A stretch of 59,189 bases of DNA from Pirellulales bacterium (GTDB taxonomy: Bacteria > Planctomycetota > Planctomycetia > Pirellulales > Thermoguttaceae), in the NCBI GenBank assembly GCA_020846145.1, contig JADLEL010000135.1:1-59189 (forward strand), written 5' to 3'. Position numbers and translations under genes: made by a program. Below the pieces are notes generated by a model that was given only the letters and a program-made list of their open reading frames with translations, was not told the DNA's origin and searched no databases. This document shows, piece by piece, positions 9,073 through 18,939 of the stretch (the stretch's first letter is position 1; the number at the start of each line of letters is the position of its first letter).

Positions 9073-10584
9073 ATGGAACTATCGTCTTCCGAAGTATGGT
9101 TTGCCGCCGGCAGCCAGCAGCTCTACGGCGAAGCGGCGCTCGGACAGGTCGAACGCAATTGCCGGGAGATCGTCGCGGGGCTGAACGCCGGCGGGCGGTT
9201 GCCGGTCCGCGTCGTCTTGAAACCGGTGCTTACCACCGCCGATGCCATCCTCCAAGTCTGCCGCGAGGCGAACGCCGACCGCCGCTGCCTGGGGCTGGCG
9301 GCCTGGATGCACACCTTCTCGCCGGGCAAAATGTGGATCGCCGGCTTGGCCGCGCTCGATAAGCCCCTGGCGCATTTGCACACCCAGTTCAACCGCGACC
9401 TGCCCTGGGACGCGATCGATATGGACTTCATGAACCTGCATCAGGCCGCGCACGGGGACCGCGAGTTCGGCTACATCTGCACGCGGATGCGGAAGGCGCG
9501 GAAGGTGATCGTCGGCCACTGGCAAGAGGAAGAAGTCCAGCGCGAACTCGCCGTGTGGCAGCGGGCCGCCGCCGGCTTGCACGAGCTGCGCAGCCTGCGC
9601 GTCGCCCGGCTGGGCGACAACATGCGGCAGGTCGCCGTCACCGAAGGGGACAAGGTCGAGGCGCAAATCCGCTTGGGCGTGGAAGTCAACGGCTACGGCG
9701 TCCACGAACTCGTCCGGGAGATGGAAGCGGTCTCCGACGCCGACGTCGAGCGGCTGACGGCGGAATACGACGCGCTCTATGCGATGGCCCCCGCGCTGCG
9801 CTCCGGCGGACCGCGGCGAGAATCGCTCCGCGACGCGGCCCGCACGGAATTGGGCCTGCGGGCGTTTCTGCGAAACGGTTCTTTCCGCGCCTTTACCGAT
9901 TGTTTCGAGAGCCTCGAGGGGCTGCGGCAATTGCCGGGCATCGCCGTGCAACGGCTGATGGCCGACGGCTACGGCTTCGGTCCCGAAGGCGATTGGAAGA
10001 CCGCGGCGTTGGTCCGCGCGCTGAAAGTCATGGCGGCGGGTCTGCCCGGCGGCAACTCCTTCATGGAAGACTATACGTATCACCTCGAACCGGGATGTGA
10101 AAAAGTTCTCGGCGCGCACATGCTCGAGGTCTGTCCCACGCTGACCGCCGAACGCCCGTCCTGCGAGATTCATCCCCTGGGCATCGGCGGCAAGGACGAT
10201 CCCGTGCGGCTGGTGTTCGCCGCGGCGGCGGGGCCGGCCGTCAACGTGGCCATGCTCGATTTGGGCGATCGCTTTCGCCTGCTGGTCAACGAGGTCGATG
10301 TGCTGGAATCGAAACATGCAATGCCGAAACTGCCGGTGGCCCGCGCGCTCTGGACCCCGCGGCCCGATTTCAAGACCGCCGCCGCGGCGTGGATTTACGC
10401 GGGCGGTCCGCACCATACGGCGTTCAGCCAAGCGTTGACTTCCGAACACCTTCTCGATTTCGCCGAAATGGCCGGCATCGAATGCCTGCCGATCGGCTCC
10501 CAAACGCGGATCGAGGATTTCAAGAACCAACTGCGATGGAACCAGGCGTATTATTCGGGATTCGCCGCCGCGGGCGGGGCATAA
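9073..10584 (+). CDS. araA: L-arabinose isomerase
   Basis: It converts L-arabinose to L-ribulose in the cytoplasm, the first step of arabinose catabolism. The family core is unmistakable. [15 protein letters not shown] segment and S-F-M-E-D-Y-T-Y-H carry the two metal-binding glutamates, [10 protein letters not shown] carries one histidine, and G-G-P-H-H-T-A-F carries the second. All four catalytic/metal residues of the family are therefore present. The length of 503 aa matches E. coli AraA. The start at 9073 is supported by GGAAAGGAA just upstream and a promoter at 9011-9039. No araB or araD is adjacent, so ribulokinase must be elsewhere. The divergent glycosidases may supply its sugar. Confidence 0.95.
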   Translation: MELSSSEVWFAAGSQQLYGEAALGQVERNCREIVAGLNAGGRLPVRVVLKPVLTTADAILQVCREANADRRCLGLAAWMHTFSPGKMWIAGLAALDKPLAHLHTQFNRDLPWDAIDMDFMNLHQAAHGDREFGYICTRMRKARKVIVGHWQEEEVQRELAVWQRAAAGLHELRSLRVARLGDNMRQVAVTEGDKVEAQIRLGVEVNGYGVHELVREMEAVSDADVERLTAEYDALYAMAPALRSGGPRRESLRDAARTELGLRAFLRNGSFRAFTDCFESLEGLRQLPGIAVQRLMADGYGFGPEGDWKTAALVRALKVMAAGLPGGNSFMEDYTYHLEPGCEKVLGAHMLEVCPTLTAERPSCEIHPLGIGGKDDPVRLVFAAAAGPAVNVAMLDLGDRFRLLVNEVDVLESKHAMPKLPVARALWTPRPDFKTAAAAWIYAGGPHHTAFSQALTSEHLLDFAEMAGIECLPIGSQTRIEDFKNQLRWNQAYYSGFAAAGGA

Positions 10585-10630
10585 CCACGTTGCCAAGTTC
10601 GGTACGCGGCTCTAAAATGAACGTAGAACA

Positions 10631-10743
10631 TATCCTAAAATCTCAATTCGTTGGGGTGGCAGTTGTACTGCCACCCCTTGAATCGCCGGATAGCAGGGGT
10701 GGCAGTACAACTGCCACCCCAACCGACATGGTTTTGGGATAGG
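10631..10743. repeat. Palindromic element, family A copy 1
   Basis: Two perfect hairpins of the form GGGGTGGCAGT-TGT-ACTGCCACCCC sit back to back around a spacer, TTGAATCGCCGGATAGC. The outer edges read TATCCTAAAA and TTTTGGGATA, which are inverted. A full-length copy lies at 57398-57512 in reverse orientation and a diverged one at 20113-20190. It occupies the araA to toroid-protein gap, where it could also act as a terminator. Confidence 0.9.
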
Positions 10744-10833
10744 TACTTATGTAGTTTTCTCCCCCTCGCCCTTTGGGAGAGGGGACCACGAATTCGGGAT
10801 TTGCAAAAGTCCATTTAGTCACCGAGGTGTACC

Positions 10834-11976
10834 ATGAAAAAAATGCTCGGCATGGCGTTGTTTCTCCCGTTATGCGTTTTCACGGCAACGGTTTTCGCGG
10901 CCGAGGATCCCCAGTCCACTTCCCCGGACGCCAAGGCGTTCAGCCAAGCGGTCGATAGGGGGATTCAGTTCCTCGCAACCAAAGGGCAAGCCGCGGATGG
11001 ATCGTTCACCGCTCCCGCCGGGCCGGGCGTAACGGCCATCGCGGTAACGGCCATTTTGAGCCACGGCCGCAGCCCGCAAGATCCGGTCGCGGCGAAGGGG
11101 CTGAAATACCTGGAAAAGTTCATCCAGCCCGACGGCGGAATTTACGAGCCGAAGAATTTTTATAAGAACTATGAAACGAGTTTGGGGCTGATGGCGTTCG
11201 CGGCGGCCGATCGGAGCGGAAAGAACGGGCAGTATGCGAAGATCGTGAAAGACGCCGAAAAATTTCTCAAGGAAATCCAGTGGGACGAGCGGCAATCGCA
11301 CGATCAGGCAAGCGCGTTTTACGGCGGGGCGGGCTACGGCAAGCACAAGCGGCCCGATCTCTCGAACACGCAATTTCTGATGGACGCCCTGAAGGCCGCC
11401 GGGGCCGGTCCCGATGATCCCGCCGTGAAGAAGGCGCTCGTCTTCGTCTCCCGCTGCCAGAATCTGGAAACCGAACACAACACCACGCCGTTCGCCGCGA
11501 AGAATCCCGACGGCGGCTTCTATTACACGCCCGCCGCGGGCGGCACGAGCCAAGCCGGCGATCCGCTGCCGGGCGGCGGACTGCGGAGCTACGGCTCGAT
11601 GACCTACGCCGGGCTGAAGAGCATGATCTACGCCGGCGTCGGTCCGAAAGATGCCCGCGTGAAGGCCGCCGTTAAATGGATTCAAGAACACTACGACCTG
11701 AAAAGCAATCCCGGCATGGCGAAGCCCGAAGAGGGGTTGTATTACTACTATCACACTTTCGCTAAAGCTCTCGACGCGGTGGGCGAACCGCTGCTGACCG
11801 ACGCCAAGGGCGCGAAGCACGATTGGCGGCGGGATCTGACCGCCGAACTGGTAAGCCGCCAGAAAACCGACGGCTCCTGGAGCAACGACGCCGACCGCTG
11901 GATGGAGGGCGACCCCAACCTCGTGACGGCCTACTCGTTGTTGGCGCTTTCGTACTGCAAGCCGGCGGGGAAATAG
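10834..11976 (+). CDS. Exported prenyltransferase/squalene-cyclase-like toroid repeat protein
   Basis: A signal peptide (MKKMLGMALFLPLCVF, then Thr-Ala-Thr-Val-Phe-Ala) is followed by about 350 residues of alternating helices. Recurrent Q-x-x-D-G-(S/G) turns such as K-G-Q-A-A-D-G-S-F, Q-P-D-G-G-I and Q-K-T-D-G-S-W are the hallmark of the QW-like repeats that form the alpha-alpha toroid of terpene cyclases and prenyltransferases. The catalytic DxDD motif of hopene cyclases is not visible, and export also argues against a membrane cyclase. It is probably a planctomycete toroid protein of unknown, perhaps binding, function. GAGGTG lies 5 nt upstream of the ATG. The gap to aroB is 54 nt, so co-transcription is possible. 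Confidence 0.7.
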   Translation: MKKMLGMALFLPLCVFTATVFAAEDPQSTSPDAKAFSQAVDRGIQFLATKGQAADGSFTAPAGPGVTAIAVTAILSHGRSPQDPVAAKGLKYLEKFIQPDGGIYEPKNFYKNYETSLGLMAFAAADRSGKNGQYAKIVKDAEKFLKEIQWDERQSHDQASAFYGGAGYGKHKRPDLSNTQFLMDALKAAGAGPDDPAVKKALVFVSRCQNLETEHNTTPFAAKNPDGGFYYTPAAGGTSQAGDPLPGGGLRSYGSMTYAGLKSMIYAGVGPKDARVKAAVKWIQEHYDLKSNPGMAKPEEGLYYYYHTFAKALDAVGEPLLTDAKGAKHDWRRDLTAELVSRQKTDGSWSNDADRWMEGDPNLVTAYSLLALSYCKPAGK

Positions 11977-12030
11977 GTTTTCCGCGCCTCCGCGTCGAAA
12001 TCGTAATGGAACCGATACCAAGGAGCATCC

Positions 12031-13155
12031 ATGTCCGCCGCACCGCAAACGATCCACGTAAATTTGGCCGAGCGGAGCTACGACATCGAGATCGGCGGCG
12101 GCATTCTTTCGCGCTTGGGGAAGTTCGTCGCCGAGCGCGGGCGGACGACGCACGCGGTGCTCATCACCGACGAGAACGTGCAGGAACCTTACGCCATGCG
12201 GGCGACCGAGAGTCTGGTCCGCGAGGGAATCGACGTCGATTTGATCGCCGTCCCGCCCGGCGAAACGAGCAAGTCGATCGAGGCGGCTACCGACTTGTGG
12301 CGGGGAATGCTGGATTTGGGGACCGACCGGAAGTCGATCGTCGTGGCCGTCGGCGGCGGCGTGGTGGGCGATCTGGCCGGCTTCGTCGCCGCGACCTTCG
12401 CCCGCGGACTGCGGTTCTTCCAAGCGCCCACCTCGCTTCTGGCGCAGGTCGATAGTTCGGTGGGCGGGAAAGTCGGCATCAATCTCCCCGAGGCGAAGAA
12501 CATGGTCGGCGCGTTCCATCAGCCCGCCGGCGTGCTGATCGACACTTCCACGCTGGCCACGCTGCCGGCGAACGAATATCGCTCCGGCCTGGCCGAAGTG
12601 GTCAAATACGGCGTGATCCTCGATGCCGATTTTTTCGCCTACCTCGAAGCGCACGCCGCGGAGATCAACGCCCGGCGGGAGGACGCCTTGACGCACGTCA
12701 TCGCCCGCTGCTGCCGCCTCAAGGCCGAAGTGGTGCGGCACGACGAGCGCGAGGAAACCGGCCTGCGCGCGGTGCTCAACTACGGCCACACATTCGGCCA
12801 CGCCTTCGAGTCGCTTTCCGGCTACGGCAAGCTGTTGCACGGCGAGGGGGTCGCCATCGGCATGTGTTGCGCTGCCCGGCTGGCCCGGCGGTTGGGCCGC
12901 GTCGATGACGGCTTCGTCGAAAGCCAGAACGGACTTCTGGAATCGTTCGGCCTGCCCACCGCCGTGCCGAGCCTCGACCGCGAAAAAATCCTCGAAGCCA
13001 TGCGCCGCGATAAAAAGGTCCAGCACGGAAAACTGAAATTCGTACTCCCCAACCGGCTGGGCCACGTGGAATCGGTGGGCGATATCGATGAGAAGGAAAT
13101 CGAAGCGGCGCTGGAAGTGACCGGACAAACCCAGCCGCCGCTAATGCTTCGATAG
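12031..13155 (+). CDS. aroB: 3-dehydroquinate synthase
   Basis: It catalyses the second step of the shikimate pathway, converting DAHP to 3-dehydroquinate with NAD+ and a divalent metal, in the cytoplasm. Diagnostic segments are P-P-G-E-T-S-K-S near residue 70, the NAD-binding A-V-G-G-G-V-V-G-D-L-A-G-F, the substrate loop S-S-V-G-G-K-V-G-I-N, and the metal ligands in Y-G-H-T-F-G-H-A-F-E and L-L-H-G-E-G-V-A. The length of 374 aa is standard. AAGGAG lies 6 nt upstream of the ATG. No other aromatic biosynthesis genes are nearby, so its placement beside dprA and the toroid protein is not an operon of one pathway. Confidence 0.95.
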   Translation: MSAAPQTIHVNLAERSYDIEIGGGILSRLGKFVAERGRTTHAVLITDENVQEPYAMRATESLVREGIDVDLIAVPPGETSKSIEAATDLWRGMLDLGTDRKSIVVAVGGGVVGDLAGFVAATFARGLRFFQAPTSLLAQVDSSVGGKVGINLPEAKNMVGAFHQPAGVLIDTSTLATLPANEYRSGLAEVVKYGVILDADFFAYLEAHAAEINARREDALTHVIARCCRLKAEVVRHDEREETGLRAVLNYGHTFGHAFESLSGYGKLLHGEGVAIGMCCAARLARRLGRVDDGFVESQNGLLESFGLPTAVPSLDREKILEAMRRDKKVQHGKLKFVLPNRLGHVESVGDIDEKEIEAALEVTGQTQPPLMLR

Positions 13156-13168
13156 TTGAGTACGAGAA

Positions 13169-13330
13169 ATGGATATAACCATGACTTTCGCAGAAATTAT
13201 CGATGCTTTCGATAAGCTGAGCATCGATGAACAAGAATCACTTGTCGAAATCATTTATCATCGGCTCGTCGAAGCGGGACGAATTCAGCCTGCGATGCCC
13301 GAGAAAATTATGAAAGATATTCGCTCGTAA
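13169..13330 (+). CDS. Small antitoxin-like protein, possibly truncated
   Basis: This 53-residue ORF starts M-D-I-T-M-T-F-A-E-I-I-D-A-F-D-K-L and continues S-I-D-E-Q-E-S-L-V-E-I-I. It resembles the short amphipathic N-terminal half of small addiction-module proteins found in cyanobacteria and planctomycetes, whose usual form is longer with a C-terminal toxin-binding tail. No toxin gene follows, because dprA begins 16 nt later. An alternative start at 13181 would give 49 aa. Base composition is more AT-rich than the flanking aroB and dprA. It is either a solo antitoxin remnant or an unrelated small protein. Confidence 0.5.
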   Translation: MDITMTFAEIIDAFDKLSIDEQESLVEIIYHRLVEAGRIQPAMPEKIMKDIRS

Positions 13331-13346
13331 TCGGCAGGTATTCGTC

Positions 13347-14486
13347 ATGACCGATCCATCTAGATGCAACTCGCACGACAACGACCGCGAACTCATCGAT
13401 CTTTTGCGTCTTTCGCTGATTCCCGGCGTGGGGCCGAAGACGCGAAAGAAGCTGCTCGAGCGGTTCGGCACGCCGGCGGCCGTGTTGGCGGCGGCGCCCA
13501 GCGAGCTGCGGGAGATCGAGGGCGTGGGGCCGAAACTCCTGCAAAAGATCGTCGGCGAAGAACATCGACAATACGACGCCGCGGCGGAGATCGCCGTATG
13601 CCGGGAAATGGGCATCGACATTCTCGCCGAAAAGCATCCCGGCTATCCGCGGCTGCTCAAGGAAATCCACGATCCGCCCGGCGTGCTTTTCCTCCGCGGC
13701 GAATTGAAACCGCAAGACGCGCTGGCCATCGGCATCGTCGGTACGCGGCACGCCACGCCCTACGGCCTGCGGCAGGCCGAACGCCTGGCGGCGAGCCTTT
13801 CGCGGGCGGGTCTGACGATCGTCAGCGGCTTGGCCCGGGGAATCGACGCCGCGGCGCATCGCGGCGCGCTCTCCGCCGGCGGGCGGACCATCGCCGTGCT
13901 GGCCGGCGGCGTGATGAACATCTATCCGCCGGAACACGACAAACTGGCCGCCGAAGTAGCCGCCCGGGGCGCGCTCCTCAGCGAAGCGCCGCCGCACATG
14001 GAGCCGTTGGCCGGCACTTTTCCGCAGCGCAACCGGCTCATCAGCGGGCTTTCGCTGGGCGTGATCGTCGTCGAGGCCGCCGACCGCAGCGGCGCGCTGA
14101 TCACCGCCCGGCACGCCTACGAGCAGGGCAAGGAAGTCTTCGCCGTGCCGGGCAGCGTCGAGAACCGCGCGTCGAAGGGCTGCCACGGGCTGATTCGCGA
14201 CGGCGCGAAACTGGTCGAAACGGCCGACGACGTTTTAGAGGAACTCGGCCCGCTGGTCGAGGCCGCCCCGCGCGACGACGGCGTGGTGGTGCATCATCCG
14301 GCGGAACTCTTGCTCAACGAGGTCGAACGACAAATTCTCGCGGCGATCCCCGCGGAATCCACCCCCCTCGACGCGGTCATCGCCGCTACCGGCCTGCCCG
14401 TCCCGCAGGTGCTGGCCACCGTCAGCGTGCTCGAAATGCGGCGGCTGGTGCGCCGGTTGAGCGGCACGTCGGTCATGCGGTTGTAA
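13347..14486 (+). CDS. dprA: DNA-processing protein DprA
   Basis: This is a cytoplasmic single-strand DNA-binding protein that loads RecA during natural transformation. Two N-terminal helix-hairpin-helix-like segments (P-G-V-G-P-K-T and I-E-G-V-G-P-K-L) precede the Rossmann-like DprA domain. That domain carries V-G-T-R-H-A-T-P-Y-G, the signature S-G-L-A-R-G-I-D-A-A-A-H and L-A-G-G-V-M-N-I-Y-P-P-E-H. A C-terminal winged-helix region (residues about 315-379) follows. The length of 379 aa is typical. dprA is broadly conserved and also occurs in non-competent bacteria, so competence is not proven. Confidence 0.95.
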   Translation: MTDPSRCNSHDNDRELIDLLRLSLIPGVGPKTRKKLLERFGTPAAVLAAAPSELREIEGVGPKLLQKIVGEEHRQYDAAAEIAVCREMGIDILAEKHPGYPRLLKEIHDPPGVLFLRGELKPQDALAIGIVGTRHATPYGLRQAERLAASLSRAGLTIVSGLARGIDAAAHRGALSAGGRTIAVLAGGVMNIYPPEHDKLAAEVAARGALLSEAPPHMEPLAGTFPQRNRLISGLSLGVIVVEAADRSGALITARHAYEQGKEVFAVPGSVENRASKGCHGLIRDGAKLVETADDVLEELGPLVEAAPRDDGVVVHHPAELLLNEVERQILAAIPAESTPLDAVIAATGLPVPQVLATVSVLEMRRLVRRLSGTSVMRL

Positions 14487-14819
14487 GAAATTTCGAGGGG
14501 AAGTCCCGCCGTGATGCCATCCGGAATAAAAGTGGTATTCACAAGCATCGATAATATCACCCATTCGAGCTATTTCAACGTCATTTTACAAACTTAAAAC
14601 ACCCCCATAATGACTATTTACATTTTCTCCCGATTTGCTATAAATAGATAAATCAGTGCGTATTATCAAAATCTTATTCAAAAAGATTTTTCTCTCCGAT
14701 TCGACATCTCTCGATCAATTGCGCGAATAGCAACGAGAAACGCTGAAACATCGCGATGTTTTTCGTTTTAATCGTGAAACGATCTTCTTTCCCACGGGGG
14801 GCTTTTCAAGGAGCATTTT
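14487..14819 (+). promoter_or_regulatory. AT-rich upstream region of the large PEP-CTERM gene with a 16-bp perfect palindrome
   Basis: This 333-nt gap has no ORF. It is much more AT-rich than its surroundings from 14580 to 14700. A perfect palindrome AAACATCGCGATGTTT spans 14746-14761, 58 nt before the ATG, and could be an operator. The ribosome binding site AAGGAG follows at about 14808. No consensus -35/-10 pair stands out. Confidence 0.4.
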
Positions 14820-17800
14820 ATGCTTTCATTACCCCATGTCCGACGCTCTGCTTTTCGCGCGACGGTAAAGTGGAGCCTGTTGTTTTTGATTTTCGGAGGT
14901 TTTCTTAGCGGAACTGTCCTCGGCGATACCTGGACCGGCGCGGGGCAGAATCCCGCCTCGCAAATCCGCGATTGGAATTGGATCGGGCCGACGTCCAATT
15001 GGGTTCCCGGCCCCCTGCCGTTGCCGAACGCCACCAATTTCTTCGGACTGCTCGGCGAAGGGCAAATCAATCTGAACGGCGCGCAATCGGCCGGTTCGAT
15101 GATTTTCAACGATTTTTGCTACAGCAACATTGCGCTGGGCACGGGGGGCGGATTAACGATCGCGAGCGTGCCTTCGGGCGCTGCTTCGATTCTCAGGATG
15201 GGCGAGGGCGTGCGCGACACCTACGGCGTGGATTATTTCACGGCCGGTCCGCAAATCAGCGCTCCCTTGGTCCTCAATCTTCTCAATCCCCCCGCAACGC
15301 TGAGCGTCAATCTCGGAACGCCGGTCGGCAACGGTTCCAATTCGGCGATGATGCTTTCGGGGCTAATCACCAATCCGCTGAATAATGGTCTTCTTTACCA
15401 GGGTTTTGGCGGCGGCTCCAGTCTGTGGGTCTCGGCGAACAACAGCTTCAATGGGAACATGGCGAATTTCATCACGGTCGCTCCGGGCGCCGGCGCCGCC
15501 GGCGGCGGCGACGGCTACACCTTGCACCTGGTCGATTCCGGGCGGATGGATTTTACTCCCATCCAGTTGTCGTCAACTTCGAGCTATCTGGGATTGCAGG
15601 ACAACACCGGCGGCGGCGGCGTTCCGCCCACGGCCAATACGTATTTCAACTGGGTTTGGTCCTACGGCGGCAACGTCTTTGCCGACCGCAGTTACCAACT
15701 CCCGGGAAACGATTCGAATACCACCGTCAACGCGCTACAGTTCCTGGCGGGCGGATTGACGATCTATCAGGGAACGACCAATTTCGGCTCGACCGGCCGG
15801 TTCGGACGCACCAACAACGGCTACAGCGTGGAACTGGCGATGCTGAATTGGCAAAACGACAGTCAAGTCATCACGGTCAATGTCAACAACGGCAACTTGA
15901 CCGAAGGGCGCGGCGGCAGCCGATACGTGAGCGGCGCGAACCGCCTGCAAGAGCCGCACAATTACACTTACGTCGATCAATTGAACGAAAACGCCGCCGG
16001 CGTGCAGATATTCGTCAAAGGGGGCACGGGCGTGCTTGCCGCCTATAACGTGAACGGCGGGGGACAATGGTTCACCTCGCCGCAAGTCGCCGCCGGCGTA
16101 TTGCGGCTGGGGACCGCCACCAATCCCCACAATGCACCTTCCGTCAATTTGATCACCCCCGACGCAGGCGTGGGCATTGCCTGGAGCACGCCGATCGATT
16201 TAACGGTCGTTCCGAACTTCCCGTTTCCCATCTTTCCGGGCGGGGGCGTTCCCGGACAGTCCGGTGCCGTGGATATCGATCTTTGGAATTTCTTTGGGCC
16301 GATAATCAACACGAACATCGGTCCCATGCCGAGTAAGAATTATCTCCGCGTGGCTTCGAGCATGGGCGGCGACGCCAGTTTCGATCCGCAGCCCAATCCG
16401 CTCAAACACGCCAGCGTGGGGATGGGTACGCAGATCGTGCCTTACGTGGTCGGTCCCTTCGTGTGCAACATCTATTACTTTGGCGGCGGCGGCGGCACCC
16501 TGCGCATCGACGCGCTACTGAACGATTACGAACAGCGGCCCACGATGTTGGAGATGGGAACCACGGGCACCCTGCTTCCGGGGCGCGTGGCCTTGAATCC
16601 CGGCGGCGATTTTTTTGATGATGCCAATACCTTTACCGGCGCGACTGAGATTTGCGCCGGCACGCTGCAACTGATGAAACAAAATGCGGTTTGGGGTTCG
16701 TCGATGGTCAGGGTGTGGACTTACGATTCGAGCCTCACCAACGGATTGTACGCCAATCCCGGCCCGTATCATTACGCTTGGGAAGGGGCCGGGAACTATA
16801 CCTGGACCGGTCCCGGCCAGTTGCTCCTCGATCCCGGGAGAAACGGAATTATCAACGATTGGAGCCTGGGCTGGTACACGGCCGCCGGCGGATTGCCTTT
16901 GTTCAACTCGCTGCAACTTTGGGGCGGCGTAATCGGTTGGACCGGCAACGTCACACTGCCGGCGGTGCCCGGCCAGTACGGCGCAACCCTCGCCTCCAAT
17001 TTGACGGGCGTCCAACTGCAGGTCAACGTGTTGGGGCTGGGGGGCGAGTACAGCGCCGGCACGATGACGACGCAGTTCGTCATCACCAACAATGGGCCAT
17101 ATCCCGTGCTCCTTTACAAGGCCGGCAAAAACAGCAAGCTCGATTTGCGGCAAGGCGGCGCCAACACCTATACCGGCGGTACGATCATCGCCGGCGGCGA
17201 GGTCATCGTCAGCAATGCCAATCAGCTCAATGCCCACGGATCGGGCACGGGCGGACCGATCGCCATCCTCAATGGCGGGCGACTGCACGTTACCGCCGGC
17301 ACGAACATTGCTAAACCCATCAAGATCAACACCGGCGGCACGCCCGACTTGCTGAAAAACTGCGGCAGCGTGATCGAGGTGGATGCGGGCTTTACCGCCG
17401 GAGTGAATGCGTATTTCGACTTCAGTTGGTCTCCCTGCGGCTACTTGGAAAAAGACGGCGGCGGCACGCTGAATTACAGCGTTCCCGCGCTGGTCGCCAA
17501 TCCCGGCTTGTCCAATGCCTGGGGACTGAAACTGACCGCCGGACTGGTGCGAGTGAACCAGTTGCCCGTCAACAGCAACGCCGACAGCGGGCCGGTGATT
17601 TTCAACAACGGCAACCTCCGCGTCGGCCGCGTCCCGGTGGGCATGACTCTGGACGCCAATCCCGCTTACGGATTCCGCAACATGGTCTCGTTCCAAGGCA
17701 CCGCCGGCACGGTGACCGTGGAAGACAACGCCATGTTCCGCACCCACGGGATCGTGCCCAACGAAATCCTCGGCACCGTGAACTTCGTGGCCAGCAATCC

Positions 17801-18677
17801 GGCGGACGCCAATTCGAGCGACAACGTGGTCCATTTGTCGCGGAACATGGCCTCGCTGGTCAATCCCATCACGCCGGGCGATTACAGCCGCGGCGACGGC
17901 GCCATGACTTTTCAGGGCGTAACCGTTTACATGTCCGGCGGCGGCCAAGGCAATTGGCTAAATGTCCTGCCGCAGGAGGCAGGCTTCGTCCTGCAACTCA
18001 ACGACGGCGTGATCTTTAACGGCAGCCGTCAGAATAATGTTTGCGGCGAAGTGAATTTCAACAACCTCACGCCCGCCAATCCGGCGAAATGGGTGAAAAT
18101 CGACGGCGAGGAAGCCAGCCCCGCCACGCCGCTTGGCGGACCGCCGTACGTTTTCGGATTAACCGCCGACCGTTGGACGATTTACGGCACCGGTTTGACT
18201 ACCTGGTCGGGCGTTACCGAGAAGGTCGGGCCGGGAATCGTGGAAATCAGCCGTTCGCAAGGCGCGCCGGTTCTCATCAATGCAAACGCACTAATAAGAA
18301 TATCGGGCGGCAGCTTGAAGGCGGACGGCACCGCCGATCCCTTCACCGACACCGTCTCGAATTTCTCCCTGAGCATCGTCAACGACAGCACCGCCTTCGG
18401 CCTCGTGGTATCCCAAGGGACGAAAACCGTCGGAACCATCACCGGCATCGGCAACACCACGGTAACGGGCACTTCGACGGTGCTCAATGCGACTTCCATC
18501 GTTCAGAATTCGCTCGTCATTGGAGGGATTCCGCCAGTTGCCGCCGTGCCCGAACCGAGCACTTGGCTGCTGCTGCATCTCGCTACGCTCGTGGGGATCG
18601 GTTTTTTCGGAAGAAAAATGTTGCGACGGCATCCGCGTCGCAAATCATCGACCGCTTCCATAGGGGGTGGTCGATGA
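14820..18677 (+). CDS. Giant exported PEP-CTERM protein with autotransporter-type beta repeats
   Basis: This 1285-aa surface or exopolysaccharide-associated protein has a hydrophobic signal segment at residues 22-40. A long Gly/Asn/Thr-rich beta-helical body includes autotransporter-associated repeats (for example around N-T-F-T-G-A-T-E-I-C-A-G-T-L and N-T-Y-T-G-G-T-I-I-A-G-G). The C-terminus has the PEP-CTERM sorting signal: V-P-E-P-S-T-W, a hydrophobic helix, then a basic tail. Known PEP-CTERM proteins are processed by an EpsH-family exosortase; none is in this window. The basic tail is unusually long (about 20 residues after the helix). AAGGAG lies 7 nt before the ATG. Function is probably structural or adhesive, which is inference. 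Confidence 0.85.
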   Translation: MLSLPHVRRSAFRATVKWSLLFLIFGGFLSGTVLGDTWTGAGQNPASQIRDWNWIGPTSNWVPGPLPLPNATNFFGLLGEGQINLNGAQSAGSMIFNDFCYSNIALGTGGGLTIASVPSGAASILRMGEGVRDTYGVDYFTAGPQISAPLVLNLLNPPATLSVNLGTPVGNGSNSAMMLSGLITNPLNNGLLYQGFGGGSSLWVSANNSFNGNMANFITVAPGAGAAGGGDGYTLHLVDSGRMDFTPIQLSSTSSYLGLQDNTGGGGVPPTANTYFNWVWSYGGNVFADRSYQLPGNDSNTTVNALQFLAGGLTIYQGTTNFGSTGRFGRTNNGYSVELAMLNWQNDSQVITVNVNNGNLTEGRGGSRYVSGANRLQEPHNYTYVDQLNENAAGVQIFVKGGTGVLAAYNVNGGGQWFTSPQVAAGVLRLGTATNPHNAPSVNLITPDAGVGIAWSTPIDLTVVPNFPFPIFPGGGVPGQSGAVDIDLWNFFGPIINTNIGPMPSKNYLRVASSMGGDASFDPQPNPLKHASVGMGTQIVPYVVGPFVCNIYYFGGGGGTLRIDALLNDYEQRPTMLEMGTTGTLLPGRVALNPGGDFFDDANTFTGATEICAGTLQLMKQNAVWGSSMVRVWTYDSSLTNGLYANPGPYHYAWEGAGNYTWTGPGQLLLDPGRNGIINDWSLGWYTAAGGLPLFNSLQLWGGVIGWTGNVTLPAVPGQYGATLASNLTGVQLQVNVLGLGGEYSAGTMTTQFVITNNGPYPVLLYKAGKNSKLDLRQGGANTYTGGTIIAGGEVIVSNANQLNAHGSGTGGPIAILNGGRLHVTAGTNIAKPIKINTGGTPDLLKNCGSVIEVDAGFTAGVNAYFDFSWSPCGYLEKDGGGTLNYSVPALVANPGLSNAWGLKLTAGLVRVNQLPVNSNADSGPVIFNNGNLRVGRVPVGMTLDANPAYGFRNMVSFQGTAGTVTVEDNAMFRTHGIVPNEILGTVNFVASNPADANSSDNVVHLSRNMASLVNPITPGDYSRGDGAMTFQGVTVYMSGGGQGNWLNVLPQEAGFVLQLNDGVIFNGSRQNNVCGEVNFNNLTPANPAKWVKIDGEEASPATPLGGPPYVFGLTADRWTIYGTGLTTWSGVTEKVGPGIVEISRSQGAPVLINANALIRISGGSLKADGTADPFTDTVSNFSLSIVNDSTAFGLVVSQGTKTVGTITGIGNTTVTGTSTVLNATSIVQNSLVIGGIPPVAAVPEPSTWLLLHLATLVGIGFFGRKMLRRHPRRKSSTASIGGGR

Positions 18678-18688
18678 TTCGTTTGCCG

Positions 18689-18881
18689 CTTTTCCAATTT
18701 TGGCTCTCCGCCAACTTTGGGGAAAGTCAGGTAATTAACATTACGCCCCTGTATGTGCAAATGCACCTAAACCATTGTTTATAAGACATTTACAGCAAAA
18801 ATTCTGATACGCCGTTTGTAGGTGAATTGCTTATCTACCACCATTTTCCTCAAAGTTGGCGAAGAATCCCAATTTTAGAAG
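18689..18881. mobile_element. MITE-like element with about 37-bp imperfect terminal inverted repeats
   Basis: The left arm (18689-18725) contains CGCCAACTTTGGGGAAA and the right arm (18844-18881) contains its near-complement TTTCCTCAAAGTTGGCG, one mismatch in 17. The similarity extends outward through CCAATTTT/AAAATTGG-like sequence. The 118-nt interior is AT-rich and has no ORF. It begins 11 nt past the stop codon of the giant PEP-CTERM gene. No related transposase is present here. Confidence 0.6.
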
Positions 18882-18939
18882 GGCCCTATAAAAATAAATT
18901 ATTATCTATTGAAATATGGCTATTTTTTTGATTTTTTGC

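Noticed and set aside
10870..13128. 752-codon minus-strand frame across the toroid protein and aroB
   Set aside because: It spans two unrelated, well-supported genes and an intergenic region; aroB motifs prove the plus strand.
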